A program made the translations under genes and the position numbers. This document shows, piece by piece, positions 8,626 to 22,012 of a DNA stretch of 64,000 bases (its first letter is position 1; every line of letters begins with the position of its first letter). The notes under the pieces are model-generated. The model was not told the DNA's origin and made no database searches. It saw nothing but the letters and a program-made list of their open reading frames with translations. The stretch comes from Ligustrum vulgare (taxonomy: Eukaryota > Streptophyta > Magnoliopsida > Lamiales > Oleaceae), in assembly GCA_963555705.1 (NCBI GenBank), contig OY743190.1, forward strand, positions 16,065,491 through 16,129,490, written 5' to 3'.

Positions 8626-9841
8626 GTGCATAATTCTACCCGATGGTGGAAGCAAGGCACAGAACTGATAGCCACCAATAAACTAAATGTTCTGGATTCC
8701 TTCAATGCGCAGTGTTCTAAACAAGTCCTTCACTTTGTCGGCTGCATGTTTGAGTTGACAAAGCCAAATTCTAAATGCTTTATCGGTAAATTGTCGTTCT
8801 TCTGCATCTTGAATATGAGTTTGGACCATTGGCTACAAACTTTGGAGCTCCTTGAACCTATCATGTAGCTCCCAACAAACTTTTGAAGACTTGCTTGACG
8901 ACATCAAATATTTGCGTAAGTAGGAAATGTATTATTCTACAAACTTCAGCAACCTAAGAATCCGTGATGAATTGACAAAGGCAGCAACAGAATAATTCAA
9001 CTTACAGTTGGCAAAAAGAAATATTGGCGAAAACAAATTTGAAAAGCAGGAAATGAAACTACCTCTTGAAAACAACATCAGGAGTAGCCGACGGAGCAAC
9101 CGCATCTGTTATATCAAATGTTGGTACTTCAGGAATTGGGAAAACAGGTCTTTGCCAATTCATCAATAATGACGACAAGGAAATGGAACATTTCCAAAAT
9201 TTAAGAATATGACTTTTTGTATCACGTGATTTCAATGTTAAAAGAACAATTAAAGCAGTAATTTAGTCATCAACAGAAATAAATGTTATTCAATGAACTT
9301 GAACATTCTGTACAATGATGTGAAATCATTAAAACAAAAGAAATGTCTTCTTGTACTCGGTGATGGTTTTGATGCACTAAGGCCACTGTTCAAGTGTGGA
9401 CTTGATGGAAGCAAGATACTTGTCAAAAAGTTGCAATGGCTCCAGGCAATTCTAATTCTGCACATTCCTTGAAGGATATGACAAATGATGACCGCTGGAA
9501 AATATTGGAAGGGCGCCTTTCTTTTGATCAAACAAAAGAAGAGTAATTTCCTAATTTTCAAGCAACTGTCGAACAACTAATGTGGAAATGTGAAGGTATT
9601 CCTTTGGCTTCAAAATTCTCGGTGGTCACATGTGCTCCAAGACAGATGATAAAGAGTGGTTATACGTTCAGAATAGTAATCTTCGGAATTTGGAGGCTTA
9701 TAAAAATAAAATTTTACCTGCCCTACTTGTAAGTTACATGCATATGACGCTGTATCTCAAACACTGCTTTGTATTTTGCACGGTAATCCCAAAGAATTAT
9801 GAAATCAAGGGTGAGAGATTAATCCGTATGCGGATGTCAAT
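8626..9841 (+). repeat. Satellite monomer 8
   Basis: 1,216 bp. First copy with the 'gtgaaatc' 1-bp deletion; 'aaacaaa', 'gacaagg', 'ctgtac'. Resembles the later X type (copies 17, 22, 24, 26) but with 'accgctgg'. Confidence 0.97.
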
Positions 9842-11058
9842 GTGCATAATTCTACCCGATGGTGGAAGCAAGGCACAGAACTGATAGCCACCAATAAACT
9901 AAATGTTCTGGATTCCTTCAATGCGCAGTGTTCTAAACAAGTCCTTCACTTTGTCGGCTGCATGTTTGAGTTGACAAAGCCAAATTCTAAATGCTTTATC
10001 GGTAAATTGTCGTTCTTCTGCATCTTGAATATGAGTTTGGACCATTGGCTACAAACTTTGGAGCTCCTTGAACCTATCATGTAGCTCCCAACAAACTTTT
10101 GAAGACTTGCTTGACGACATCAAATATTTGCGTAAGTAGGAAATGTATTATTCTACAAACTTCAGCAACCTAAGAATCCGTGATGAATTGACAAAGGCAG
10201 CAACAGAATAATTCAACTTACAGTTGGCAAAAAGAAATATTGGCGAAAACCAATTTGAAAAGCAGGAAATGAAACTACCTCTTGAAAACAACATCAGGAG
10301 TAGCCGACGGAGCAACCGCATCTGTTATATCAAATGTTGGTACTTCAGGAATTGGGAAAACAGGTCTTTGCCAATTCATCAATAATGACGACAAGGAAAT
10401 GGAACATTTCCAAAATTTAAGAATATGACTTTTTGTATCACGTGATTTCAATGTTAAAAGAACAATTAAAGCAGTAATTTAGTCATCAACAGAAATAAAT
10501 GTTATTCAATGAACTTGAACATTCTGTACAATGATGTGGAAATCATTAAAACAAAAGAAATGTCTTCTTGTACTCGGTGATGGTTTTGATGCACTAAGGC
10601 CACTGTTCAAGTGTGGACTTGATGGAAGCAAGATACTTGTCAAAAAGTTCCAATGGCTCCGGGCAATTCTAATTCTGCACATTCCTTGAAGGATATGACA
10701 AATGATGACCGCTGGAAAATATTGGAAGGGCGCCTTTCTTTTGATCAAACAAAAGAAGAGTAATTTCCTAATTTTCAAGCAACTGTCGAACAACTAATGT
10801 GGAAATGTGAAGGTATTCCTTTGGCTTCAAAATTCTCGGTGGTCACATGTGCTCCAAGACAGATGATAAAGAGTGGTTATACGTTCAGAATAGTAATCTT
10901 CGGAATTTGGAGGCTTATAAAAATAAAATTTTACCTGCCCTACTTGTAAGTTACATGCATATGACGCTGTATCTCAAACACTGCTTTGTATTTTGCACGG
11001 TAATCCCAAAGAATTATGAAATCAAGGGTGAGAGATTAATCCGTATGCGGATGTCAAT
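9842..11058 (+). repeat. Satellite monomer 9 (intermediate type)
   Basis: 1,217 bp. Combines B-like 'ctaagg' with A-like 'ttccaatg' and 'ctccggg'. No difference from copy 10 was noticed by eye. Confidence 0.97.
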
Positions 11059-12275
11059 GTGCATAATTCTACCCGATGGTGGAAGCAAGGCACAGAACTG
11101 ATAGCCACCAATAAACTAAATGTTCTGGATTCCTTCAATGCGCAGTGTTCTAAACAAGTCCTTCACTTTGTCGGCTGCATGTTTGAGTTGACAAAGCCAA
11201 ATTCTAAATGCTTTATCGGTAAATTGTCGTTCTTCTGCATCTTGAATATGAGTTTGGACCATTGGCTACAAACTTTGGAGCTCCTTGAACCTATCATGTA
11301 GCTCCCAACAAACTTTTGAAGACTTGCTTGACGACATCAAATATTTGCGTAAGTAGGAAATGTATTATTCTACAAACTTCAGCAACCTAAGAATCCGTGA
11401 TGAATTGACAAAGGCAGCAACAGAATAATTCAACTTACAGTTGGCAAAAAGAAATATTGGCGAAAACCAATTTGAAAAGCAGGAAATGAAACTACCTCTT
11501 GAAAACAACATCAGGAGTAGCCGACGGAGCAACCGCATCTGTTATATCAAATGTTGGTACTTCAGGAATTGGGAAAACAGGTCTTTGCCAATTCATCAAT
11601 AATGACGACAAGGAAATGGAACATTTCCAAAATTTAAGAATATGACTTTTTGTATCACGTGATTTCAATGTTAAAAGAACAATTAAAGCAGTAATTTAGT
11701 CATCAACAGAAATAAATGTTATTCAATGAACTTGAACATTCTGTACAATGATGTGGAAATCATTAAAACAAAAGAAATGTCTTCTTGTACTCGGTGATGG
11801 TTTTGATGCACTAAGGCCACTGTTCAAGTGTGGACTTGATGGAAGCAAGATACTTGTCAAAAAGTTCCAATGGCTCCGGGCAATTCTAATTCTGCACATT
11901 CCTTGAAGGATATGACAAATGATGACCGCTGGAAAATATTGGAAGGGCGCCTTTCTTTTGATCAAACAAAAGAAGAGTAATTTCCTAATTTTCAAGCAAC
12001 TGTCGAACAACTAATGTGGAAATGTGAAGGTATTCCTTTGGCTTCAAAATTCTCGGTGGTCACATGTGCTCCAAGACAGATGATAAAGAGTGGTTATACG
12101 TTCAGAATAGTAATCTTCGGAATTTGGAGGCTTATAAAAATAAAATTTTACCTGCCCTACTTGTAAGTTACATGCATATGACGCTGTATCTCAAACACTG
12201 CTTTGTATTTTGCACGGTAATCCCAAAGAATTATGAAATCAAGGGTGAGAGATTAATCCGTATGCGGATGTCAAT
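11059..12275 (+). repeat. Satellite monomer 10 (intermediate type)
   Basis: 1,217 bp. Apparently identical to copy 9, indicating a very recent one-unit duplication. Confidence 0.97.
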
Positions 12276-13492
12276 GTGCATAATTCTACCCGATGGTGGA
12301 AGCAAGGCACAGAACTGATAGCCACCAATAAACTAAATGTTCTGGATTCCTTCAATGCGCAGTGTTCTAAACAAGTCCTTCACTTTGTCGGCTGCATGTT
12401 TGAGTTGACAAAGCCAAATTCTAAATGCTTTATCGGTAAATTGTCGTTCTTCTGCATCTTGAATATGAGTTTGGACCATTGGCTACAAACTTTGGAGCTC
12501 CTTGAACCTATCATGTAGCTCCCAACAAACTTTTGAAGACTTGCTTGACGACATCAAATATTTGCGTAAGTAGGAAATGTATTATTCTACAAACTTCAGC
12601 AACCTAAGAATCCGTGATGAATTGACAAAGGCAGCAACAGAATAATTCAACTTACAGTTGGCAAAAAGAAATATTGGCGAAAACCAATTTGAAAAGCAGG
12701 AAATGAAACTACCTCTTGAAAACAACATCAGGAGTAGCCGACGGAGCAACCGCATCTGTTATATCAAATGTTGGTACTTCAGGAATTGGGAAAACAGGTC
12801 TTTGCCAATTCATCAATAATGACGACAAGGAAATGGAACATTTCCAAAATTTAAGAATATGACTTTTTGTATCACGTGATTTCAATGTTAAAAGAACAAT
12901 TAAAGCAGTAATTTAGTCATCAACAGAAATAAATGTTATTCAATGAACTTGAACATTCTGTACAATGATGTGGAAATCATTAAAACAAAAGAAATGTCTT
13001 CTTGTACTCGGTGATGGTTTTGATGCACTAAGGCCACTGTTCAAGTGTGGACTTGATGGAAGCAAGATACTTGTCAAAAAGTTCCAATGGCTCCGGGCAA
13101 TTCTAATTCTGCACATTCCTTGAAGGATATGACAAATGATGACCGCTGGAAAATATTGGAAGGGCGCCTTTCTTTTGATCAAACAAAAGAAGAGTAATTT
13201 CCTAATTTTCAAGCTACTGTCGAACAACTAATGTGGAAATGTGAAGGTATTCCTTTGGCTTCAAAATTCTCGGTGGTCACATGTGCTCCAAGACAGATGA
13301 TAAAGAGTGGTTATACGTTCAGAATAGTAATCTTTGGAATTTGGAGGCTTATAAAAATAAAATTTTACCTGCCCTACTTGTAAGTTACATGCATATGACG
13401 CTGTATCTCAAACACTGCTTTGTATTTTGCACGGTAATCCCAAAGAATTATGAAATCCAGGGTGAGAGATTAATCCGTATGCGGATGTCGAT
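12276..13492 (+). repeat. Satellite monomer 11 (intermediate type, variant)
   Basis: 1,217 bp. As copy 10 in its left part, then 'gctactg', 'ctttggaat' (Arg to Trp), 'atccaggg' and 'gtcgatg'. The same set recurs in copy 13. Confidence 0.97.
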
Positions 13493-14708
13493 GTGCATAA
13501 TTCTACCCGATGGTGGAAGCAAGGCACAGAACTGATAGCCACCAATAAACTAAATGTTCTGGATTCCTTCAATGCGCAGTGTTCTAAACAAGTCCTTCAC
13601 TTTGTCGGCTGCATGTTTGAGTTGACAAAGCCAAATTCTAAATGCTTTATCGGTAAATTGTCGTTCTTCTGCATCTTGAATATGAGTTTGGACCATTGGC
13701 TACAAACTTTGGAGCTCCTTGAACCTATCATGTAGCTCCCAACAAACTTTTGAAGATTGCTTGACGACATCAAATATTTGCGTAAGTAGGAAATGTATTA
13801 TTCTACAAACTTCAGCAACCTAAGAATCCGTGATGAATTGACAAAGGCAGCAACAGAATAATTCAACTTACAGTTGGCAAAAAGAAATATTGGCGAAAAC
13901 CAATTTGAAAAGCAGGAAATGAAACTACCTTTTGAAAACAACATCAGGAGTAGCCGACGGAGCAACCGCATCTGTTATATCAAATGTTGGTACTTCAGGA
14001 ATTGGGAAAACAGGTCTTTGCCAATTCATCAATAATGACGACAAGGAAATGGAACATTTCCAAAATTTAAGAATATGACTTTTTGTATCACGTGATTTCA
14101 ATGTTAAAAGAACAATTAAAGCAGTAATTTAGTCATCAACAGAAATAAATGTTATTCAATGAACTTGAACATTCTGTACAATGATGTGGAAATCATTAAA
14201 ACAAAAGAAATGTCTTCTTGTACTCGGTGATGGTTTTGATGCACTAAGGCCACTGTTCAAGTGTGGACTTGATGGAAGCAAGATACTTGTCAAAAAGTTC
14301 CAATGGCTCCGGGCAATTCTAATTCTGCACATTCCTTGAAGGATATGACAAATGATGACCGCTGGAAAATATTGGAAGGGCGCCTTTCTTTTGATCAAAC
14401 AAAAGAAGAGTAATTTCCTAATTTTCAAGCAACTGTCGAACAACTAATGTGGAAATGTGAAGGTATTCCTTTGGCTTCAAAATTCTCGGTGGTCACATGT
14501 GCTCCAAGACAGATGATAAAGAGTGGTTATACGTTCAGAATAGTAATCTTCGGAATTTGGAGGCTTATAAAAATAAAATTTTACCTGCCCTACTTGTAAG
14601 TTACATGCATATGACGCTGTATCTCAAACACTGCTTTGTATTTTGCACGGTAATCCCAAAGAATTATGAAATCAAGGGTGAGAGATTAATCCGTATGCGG
14701 ATGTCAAT
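13493..14708 (+). repeat. Satellite monomer 12
   Basis: 1,216 bp. 1-bp deletion in 'gaagattgc' and 'ccttttgaa'; both recur only in copy 14. Right part as copies 9-10. Confidence 0.97.
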
Positions 14709-15925
14709 GTGCATAATTCTACCCGATGGTGGAAGCAAGGCACAGAACTGATAGCCACCAATAAACTAAATGTTCTGGATTCCTTCAATGCGCAGTGTTC
14801 TAAACAAGTCCTTCACTTTGTCGGCTGCATGTTTGAGTTGACAAAGCCAAATTCTAAATGCTTTATCGGTAAATTGTCGTTCTTCTGCATCTTGAATATG
14901 AGTTTGGACCATTGGCTACAAACTTTGGAGCTCCTTGAACCTATCATGTAGCTCCCAACAAACTTTTGAAGACTTGCTTGACGACATCAAATATTTGCGT
15001 AAGTAGGAAATGTATTATTCTACAAACTTCAGCAACCTAAGAATCCGTGATGAATTGACAAAGGCAGCAACAGAATAATTCAACTTACAGTTGGCAAAAA
15101 GAAATATTGGCGAAAACCAATTTGAAAAGCAGGAAATGAAACTACCTCTTGAAAACAACATCAGGAGTAGCCGACGGAGCAACCGCATCTGTTATATCAA
15201 ATGTTGGTACTTCAGGAATTGGGAAAACAGGTCTTTGCCAATTCATCAATAATGACGACAAGGAAATGGAACATTTCCAAAATTTAAGAATATGACTTTT
15301 TGTATCACGTGATTTCAATGTTAAAAGAACAATTAAAGCAGTAATTTAGTCATCAACAGAAATAAATGTTATTCAATGAACTTGAACATTCTGTACAATG
15401 ATGTGGAAATCATTAAAACAAAAGAAATGTCTTCTTGTACTCGGTGATGGTTTTGATGCACTAAGGCCACTGTTCAAGTGTGGACTTGATGGAAGCAAGA
15501 TACTTGTCAAAAAGTTCCAATGGCTCCGGGCAATTCTAATTCTGCACATTCCTTGAAGGATATGACAAATGATGACCGCTGGAAAATATTGGAAGGGCGC
15601 CTTTCTTTTGATCAAACAAAAGAAGAGTAATTTCCTAATTTTCAAGCTACTGTCGAACAACTAATGTGGAAATGTGAAGGTATTCCTTTGGCTTCAAAAT
15701 TCTCGGTGGTCACATGTGCTCCAAGACAGATGATAAAGAGTGGTTATACGTTCAGAATAGTAATCTTTGGAATTTGGAGGCTTATAAAAATAAAATTTTA
15801 CCTGCCCTACTTGTAAGTTACATGCATATGACGCTGTATCTCAAACACTGCTTTGTATTTTGCACGGTAATCCCAAAGAATTATGAAATCCAGGGTGAGA
15901 GATTAATCCGTATGCGGATGTCGAT
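14709..15925 (+). repeat. Satellite monomer 13
   Basis: 1,217 bp. Repeats the copy 11 haplotype, including 'ctttggaat' and 'atccaggg'. Confidence 0.97.
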
Positions 15926-17141
15926 GTGCATAATTCTACCCGATGGTGGAAGCAAGGCACAGAACTGATAGCCACCAATAAACTAAATGTTCTGGATTCC
16001 TTCAATGCGCAGTGTTCTAAACAAGTCCTTCACTTTGTCGGCTGCATGTTTGAGTTGACAAAGCCAAATTCTAAATGCTTTATCGGTAAATTGTCGTTCT
16101 TCTGCATCTTGAATATGAGTTTGGACCATTGGCTACAAACTTTGGAGCTCCTTGAACCTATCATGTAGCTCCCAACAAACTTTTGAAGATTGCTTGACGA
16201 CATCAAATATTTGCGTAAGTAGGAAATTTATTATTCTACAAACTTCAGCAACCTAAGAATCCGTGATGAATTGACAAAGGCAGCAACAGAATAATTCAAC
16301 TTACAGTTGGCAAAAAGAAATATTGGCGAAAACCAATTTGAAAAGCAGGAAATGAAACTACCTTTTGAAAACAACATCAGGAGTAGCCGACGGAGCAACC
16401 GCATCTGTTATATCAAATGTTGGTACTTCAGGAATTGGGAAAACAGGTCTTTGCCAATTCATCAATAATGACGACAAGGAAATGGAACATTTCCAAAATT
16501 TAAGAATATGACTTTTTGTATCACGTGATTTCAATGTTAAAAGAACAATTAAAGCAGTAATTTAGTCATCAACAGAAATAAATGTTATTCAATGAACTTG
16601 AACATTCTGTACAATGATGTGGAAATCGTTAAAACAAAAGAAATGTCTTCTTGTACTCGGTGATGGTTTTGATGCACTAAGGCCACTGTTCAAGTGTGGA
16701 CTTGATGGAAGCAAGATACTTGTCAAAAAGTTGCAATGGCTCCAGGCAATTCTAATTCTGCACATTCCTTGAAGGATATGACAAATGATGACTGCTGGAA
16801 AATATTGGAAGGGCGCCTTTCTTTTGATCAAACAAAAGAAGAGTAATTTCCCAATTTTCAAGCAACTGTCGAACAACTAATGTGGAAATGTGAAGGTATT
16901 CCTTTGGCTTCAAAATTCTCGGTGGTCACATGTGCTCCAAGACAGATGATAAAGAGTGGTTATACGTTCAGAATAGTAATCTTCGGAATTTGGAGGCTTA
17001 TAAAAATAAAATTTTACCTGCCCTACTTGTAAGTTACATGCATATGACGCTGTATCTCAAATACTGCTTTGTATTTTGCACGGTAATCCCAAAGAATTAT
17101 GAAATCAAGGGTGAGAGATTAATCCGTATGCGGATGTCAAT
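15926..17141 (+). repeat. Satellite monomer 14 (switch point)
   Basis: 1,216 bp. Left part as copy 12 ('gaagattgc', 'ccttttgaa') plus 'aaatttatta'. Right part switches to the 'ttgcaatgg...ccagg' type with 'actgctgg' and 'caaatactgc'. Private 'aatcgtta' and 'ttcccaa'. Looks like a recombinant between two haplotypes. Confidence 0.97.
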
Positions 17142-18360
17142 GTGCATAATTCTACCCGATGGTGGAAGCAAGGGACAGAACTGATAGCCACCAATAAACT
17201 AAATGTTCTGGATTCCTTCAATGCGCAGTGTTCTAAACAAGTCCTTCACTTTGTCGGCTGCATGTTTGAGTTGACAAAGCCAAATTCTAAATGCTTTATC
17301 GGTAAATTGTCGTTCTTCTGCATCTTGAATATGAGTTTGGACCATTGGCTACAAACTTTGGAGCTCCTTGAACCTATCATGTAGCTCCCAACAAACTTTT
17401 GAAGACTTGCTTGACGACATCAAATATTTGCGTAAGTAGGAAATGTATTATTCTACAAACTTCAGCAACCTAAGAATCCGTGATGAATTGACAAAGGCAG
17501 CAACAGAATAATTCAACTTACAGTTGGCAAAAAGAAATATTGGCGAAAACCAATTTGAAAAGCAGGAAATGAAACTACCTCTTGAAAACAACATCAGGAG
17601 TAGCCGACGGAGCAACCGCATCTGTTATATCAAATGTTGGTACTTCAGGAATTGGGAAAACAGGTCTTTGCCAATTCATCAATAATGACGACAAGGAAAT
17701 GGAACATTTCCAAAATTTAAGAATATGACTTTTTGTATTACGTGATTTCAATGTTAAAAGAACAATTAAAGCAGTAATTTAGTCTTCAACAGGAAATAAA
17801 TGTTATTCAATGAACTTGAACATTCTGTACAATGATGTGGAAATCATTAAAACAAAAGAAATGTCTTCTTGTACTCGGTGATGGTTTTGATGCACTAAGG
17901 CCACTGTTCAAGTGTGGACTTGATGGAAGCAAGATACTTGTCAAAAAGTTGCAATGGCTCCAGGCAATTCTAATTCTGCACATTCCTTGAAGGATATGAC
18001 AAATGATGACCGCTGGAAAATATTGGAAGGGGCGCCTTTCTTTTGATCAAACAAAAGAAGTGTAATTTCCTAATTTTCAAGCAACTGTCGAACAACTAAT
18101 GTGGAAATGTGAAGGTATTCCTTTGGCTTCAAAATTCTCGGTGGTCACATGTGCTCCAAGACAGATGATAAAGAGTGGTTATACGTTCAGAATAGTAATC
18201 TTTGGAATTTGGAGGCTTATAAAAATAAAATTTTACCTGCCCTACTTGTAAGTTACATGCATATGACGCTGTATCTCAAACACTGCTTTGTATTTTGCAC
18301 GGTAATCCCAAAGAATTATGAAATCAAGGGTGAGAGATTAATCCGTATGCGGATGTCAAT
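17142..18360 (+). repeat. Satellite monomer 15 (frameshift type)
   Basis: 1,219 bp, the longest. Left part is Y-like ('agggacag', 'ttacgtga', 'cttcaacagg'). The right part has an extra G ('gaaggggcgcc'), 'gaagtgtaa' and 'ctttggaat', a block shared with copies 19, 30 and 35. Confidence 0.97.
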
Positions 18361-19578
18361 GTGCATAATTCTACCCGATGGTGGAAGCAAGGCACAGAAC
18401 TGATAGCCACCAATAAACTAAATGTTCTGGATTCCTTCAATGCGCAGTGTTCTAAACAAGTCCTTCACTTTGTCGGCTGCATGTTTGAGTTGACAAAGGC
18501 AAATTCTAAATGCTTTATCGGTAAATTGTCGTTCTTCTGCATCTTGAATATGAGTTTGGACCATTGGCTACAAACTTTGGAGCTCCTTGAACCTATCATG
18601 TAGCTCCCAACAAACTTTTGAAGACTTGCTTGACGACATCAAATATTTGCGTAAGTAGGAAATTTATTATTCTACAAACTTCAGCAACCTAAGAATCCGT
18701 GATGAATTGACAAAGGCAGCAACAGAATAATTCAACTTACAGTTGGCAAAAAGAAATATTGGCGAAAACCAATTTGAAAAGCAGGAAATGAAACTACCTC
18801 TTGAAAACAACATCAGGAGTAGCCGACGGAGCAACCGCATCTGTTATATCAAATGTTGGTACTTCAGGAATTGGGAAAACAGGTCTTTGCCAATTCATCA
18901 ATAATGACGACAAGGAAATGGAACATTTCCAAAATTTAAGAATATGACTTTTTGTATCACGTGATTTCAATGTTAAAAGAACAATTAAAGCAGTAATTTA
19001 GTCATCAACAGGAAATAAATGTTATTCAATGAACTTGAACATTCTCTACAATGATGTGGAAATCATTAAAACAAAAGAAATGTCTTCTTGTACTCGGTGA
19101 TGGTTTTGATGCACTAAGGCCACTGTTCAAGTGTGGACTTGATGGAAGCAAGATACTTGTCAAAAAGTTGCAATGGCTCCAGGCAATTCTAATTCTGCAC
19201 ATTCCTTGAAGGATATGACAAATGATGACCGCTGGAAAATATTGGAAGGGCGCCTTTCTTTTGATCAAACAAAAGAAGAGTAATTTCCTAATTTTCAAGC
19301 TACTGTCGAACAACTAATGTGGAAATGTGAAGGTATTCCTTTGGCTTCAAAATTCTCGGTGGTCACATGTGCTCCAAGACAGATGATAAAGAGTGGTTAT
19401 ACGTTCAGAATAGTAATCTTCGGAATTTGGAGGCTTATAAAAATAAAATTTTACCTGCCCTACTTGTAAGTTACATGCATATGACGCTGTATCTCAAACA
19501 CTGCTTTGTATTTTGCACGGTAATCCCAAAGAATTATGAAATCGAGGGTGAGAGATTAATCCGTATGCGGATGTCAAT
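18361..19578 (+). repeat. Satellite monomer 16
   Basis: 1,218 bp. 'acaaaggcaaat' (Pro to Ala) and 'aaatttatta', shared with copy 20; 'catcaacagg', 'ctctac', 'gctactg', 'atcgagg'. Confidence 0.97.
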
Positions 19579-20794
19579 GTGCATAATTCTACCCGATGGT
19601 GGAAGCAAGGCACAGAACTGATAGCCACCAATAAACTAAATGTTCTGGATTCCTTCAATGCGCAGTGTTCTAAACAAGTCCTTCACTTTGTCGGCTGCAT
19701 GTTTGAGTTGACAAAGCCAAATTCTAAATGCTTTATCGGTAAATTGTCGTTCTTCTGCATCTTGAATATGAGTTTGGACCATTGGCTACAAACTTTGGAG
19801 CTCCTTGAACCTATCATGTAGCTCCCAACAAACTTTTGAAGACTTGCTTGACGACATCAAATATTTGCGTAAGTAGGAAATGTATTATTCTACAAACTTC
19901 AGCAACCTAAGAATCCGTGATGAATTGACAAAGGCAGCAACAGAATAATTCAACTTACAGTTGGCAAAAAGAAATATTGGCGAAAACAAATTTGAAAAGC
20001 AGGAAATGAAACTACCTCTTGAAAACAACATCAGGAGTAGCCGACGGAGCAACCGCATCTGTTATATCAAATGTTGGTACTTCAGGAATTGGGAAAACAG
20101 GTCTTTGCCAATTCATCAATAATGACGACAAGGAAATGGAACATTTCCAAAATTTAAGAATATGACTTTTTGTATCACGTGATTTCAATGTTAAAAGAAC
20201 AATTAAAGCAGTAATTTAGTCATCAACAGAAATAAATGTTATTCAATGAACTTGAACATTCTGTACAATGATGTGAAATCATTAAAACAAAAGAAATGTC
20301 TTCTTGTACTCGGTGATGGTTTTGATGCACTAAGGCCACTGTTCAAGTGTGGACTTGATGGAAGCAAGATACTTGTCAAAAAGTTGCAATGGCTCCAGGC
20401 AATTCTAATTCTGCACATTCCTTGAAGGATATGACAAATGATGACTGCTGGAAAATATTGGAAGGGCGCCTTTCTTTTGATCAAACAAAAGAAGAGTAAT
20501 TTCCTAATTTTCAAGCAACTGTCGAACAACTAATGTGGAAATGTGAAGGTATTCCTTTGGCTTCAAAATTCTCGGTGGTCACATGTGCTCCAAGACAGAT
20601 GATAAAGAGTGGTTATACGTTCAGAATAGTAATCTTCGGAATTTGGAGGCTTATAAAAATAAAATTTTACCTGCCCTACTTGTAAGTTACATGCATATGA
20701 CGCTGTATCTCAAATACTGCTTTGTATTTTGCACGGTAATCCCAAAGAATTATGAAATCAAGGGTGAGAGATTAATCCGTATGCGGATGTCAAT
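19579..20794 (+). repeat. Satellite monomer 17 (X type)
   Basis: 1,216 bp. 'aaacaaa', 'gtgaaatc' deletion, 'actgctgg' and 'caaatactgc', the X haplotype that recurs in copies 22, 24 and 26. Confidence 0.97.
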
Positions 20795-22012
20795 GTGCAT
20801 AATTCTACCCGATGGTGGAAGCAAGGGACAGAACTGATAGCCACCAATAAACTAAATGTTCTGGATTCCTTCAATGCGCAGTGTTCTAAACAAGTCCTTC
20901 ACTTTGTCGGCTGCATGTTTGAGTTGACAAAGCCAAATTCTAAATGCTTTATCGGTAAATTGTCGTTCTTCTGCATCTTGAATATGAGTTTGGACCATTG
21001 GCTACAAACTTTGGAGCTCCTTGAACCTATCATGTAGCTCCCAACAAACTTTTGAAGACTTGCTTGACGACATCAAATATTTGCGTAAGTAGGAAATGTA
21101 TTATTCTACAAACTTCAGCAACCTAAGAATCCGTGATGAATTGACAAAGGCAGCAACAGAATAATTCAACTTACAGTTGGCAAAAAGAAATATTGGCGAA
21201 AACCAATTTGAAAAGCAGGAAATGAAACTACCTCTTGAAAACAACATCAGGAGTAGCCGACGGAGCAACCGCATCTGTTATATCAAATGTTGGTACTTCA
21301 GGAATTGGGAAAACAGGTCTTTGCCAATTCATCAATAATGACGACAAGGAAATGGAACATTTCCAAAATTTAAGAATATGACTTTTTGTATTACGTGATT
21401 TCAATGTTAAAAGAACAATTAAAGCAGTAATTTAGTCTTCAACAGGAAATAAATGTTATTCAATGAACTTGAACATTCTGTACAATGATGTGGAAATCAT
21501 TAAAACAAAAGAAATGTCTTCTTGTACTCGGTGATGGTTTTGATGCACTAAGGCCACTGTTCAAGTGTGGACTTGATGGAAGCAAGATACTTGTCAAAAA
21601 GTTGCAATGGCTCCAGGCAATTCTAATTCTGCACATTCCTTGAAGGATATGACAAATGATGACCGCTGGAAAATATTGGAAGGGCGCCTTTCTTTTGATC
21701 AAACAAAAGAAGAGTAAATTCCTAATTTTCAAGCTACTGTCGAACAACTAATGTGGAAATGTGAAGGTATTCCTTTGGCTTCAAAATTCTCGGTGGTCAC
21801 ATGTGCTCCAAGACAGATGATAAAGAGTGGTTATACGTTCAGAATAGTAATCTTCGGAATTTGGAGGCTTATAAAAATAAAATTTTACCTGCCCTACTTG
21901 TAAGTTACATGCATATGACGCTGTATCTCAAACACTGCTTTGTATTTTGCACGGTAATCCCAAAGAATTATGAAATCAAGGGTGAGAGATTAATCCGTAT
22001 GCGGATGTCAAT
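20795..22012 (+). repeat. Satellite monomer 18 (Y type)
   Basis: 1,218 bp. 'agggacag', 'ttacgtga' (G-box lost), 'cttcaacagg', 'agtaaattcc', 'gctactg', 'atcaagg'. Confidence 0.97.

Larger units (their letters stand above)
12276..17141 (+). repeat. Higher-order repeat: dimer, two rounds (copies 11-14)
   Basis: Rare variants recur at 2,433 bp: 'atccaggg' and 'gtcgatg' in copies 11 and 13, 'gaagattgc' and 'ccttttgaa' in copies 12 and 14. The second round breaks in the right part of copy 14, which changes haplotype. Confidence 0.85.
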
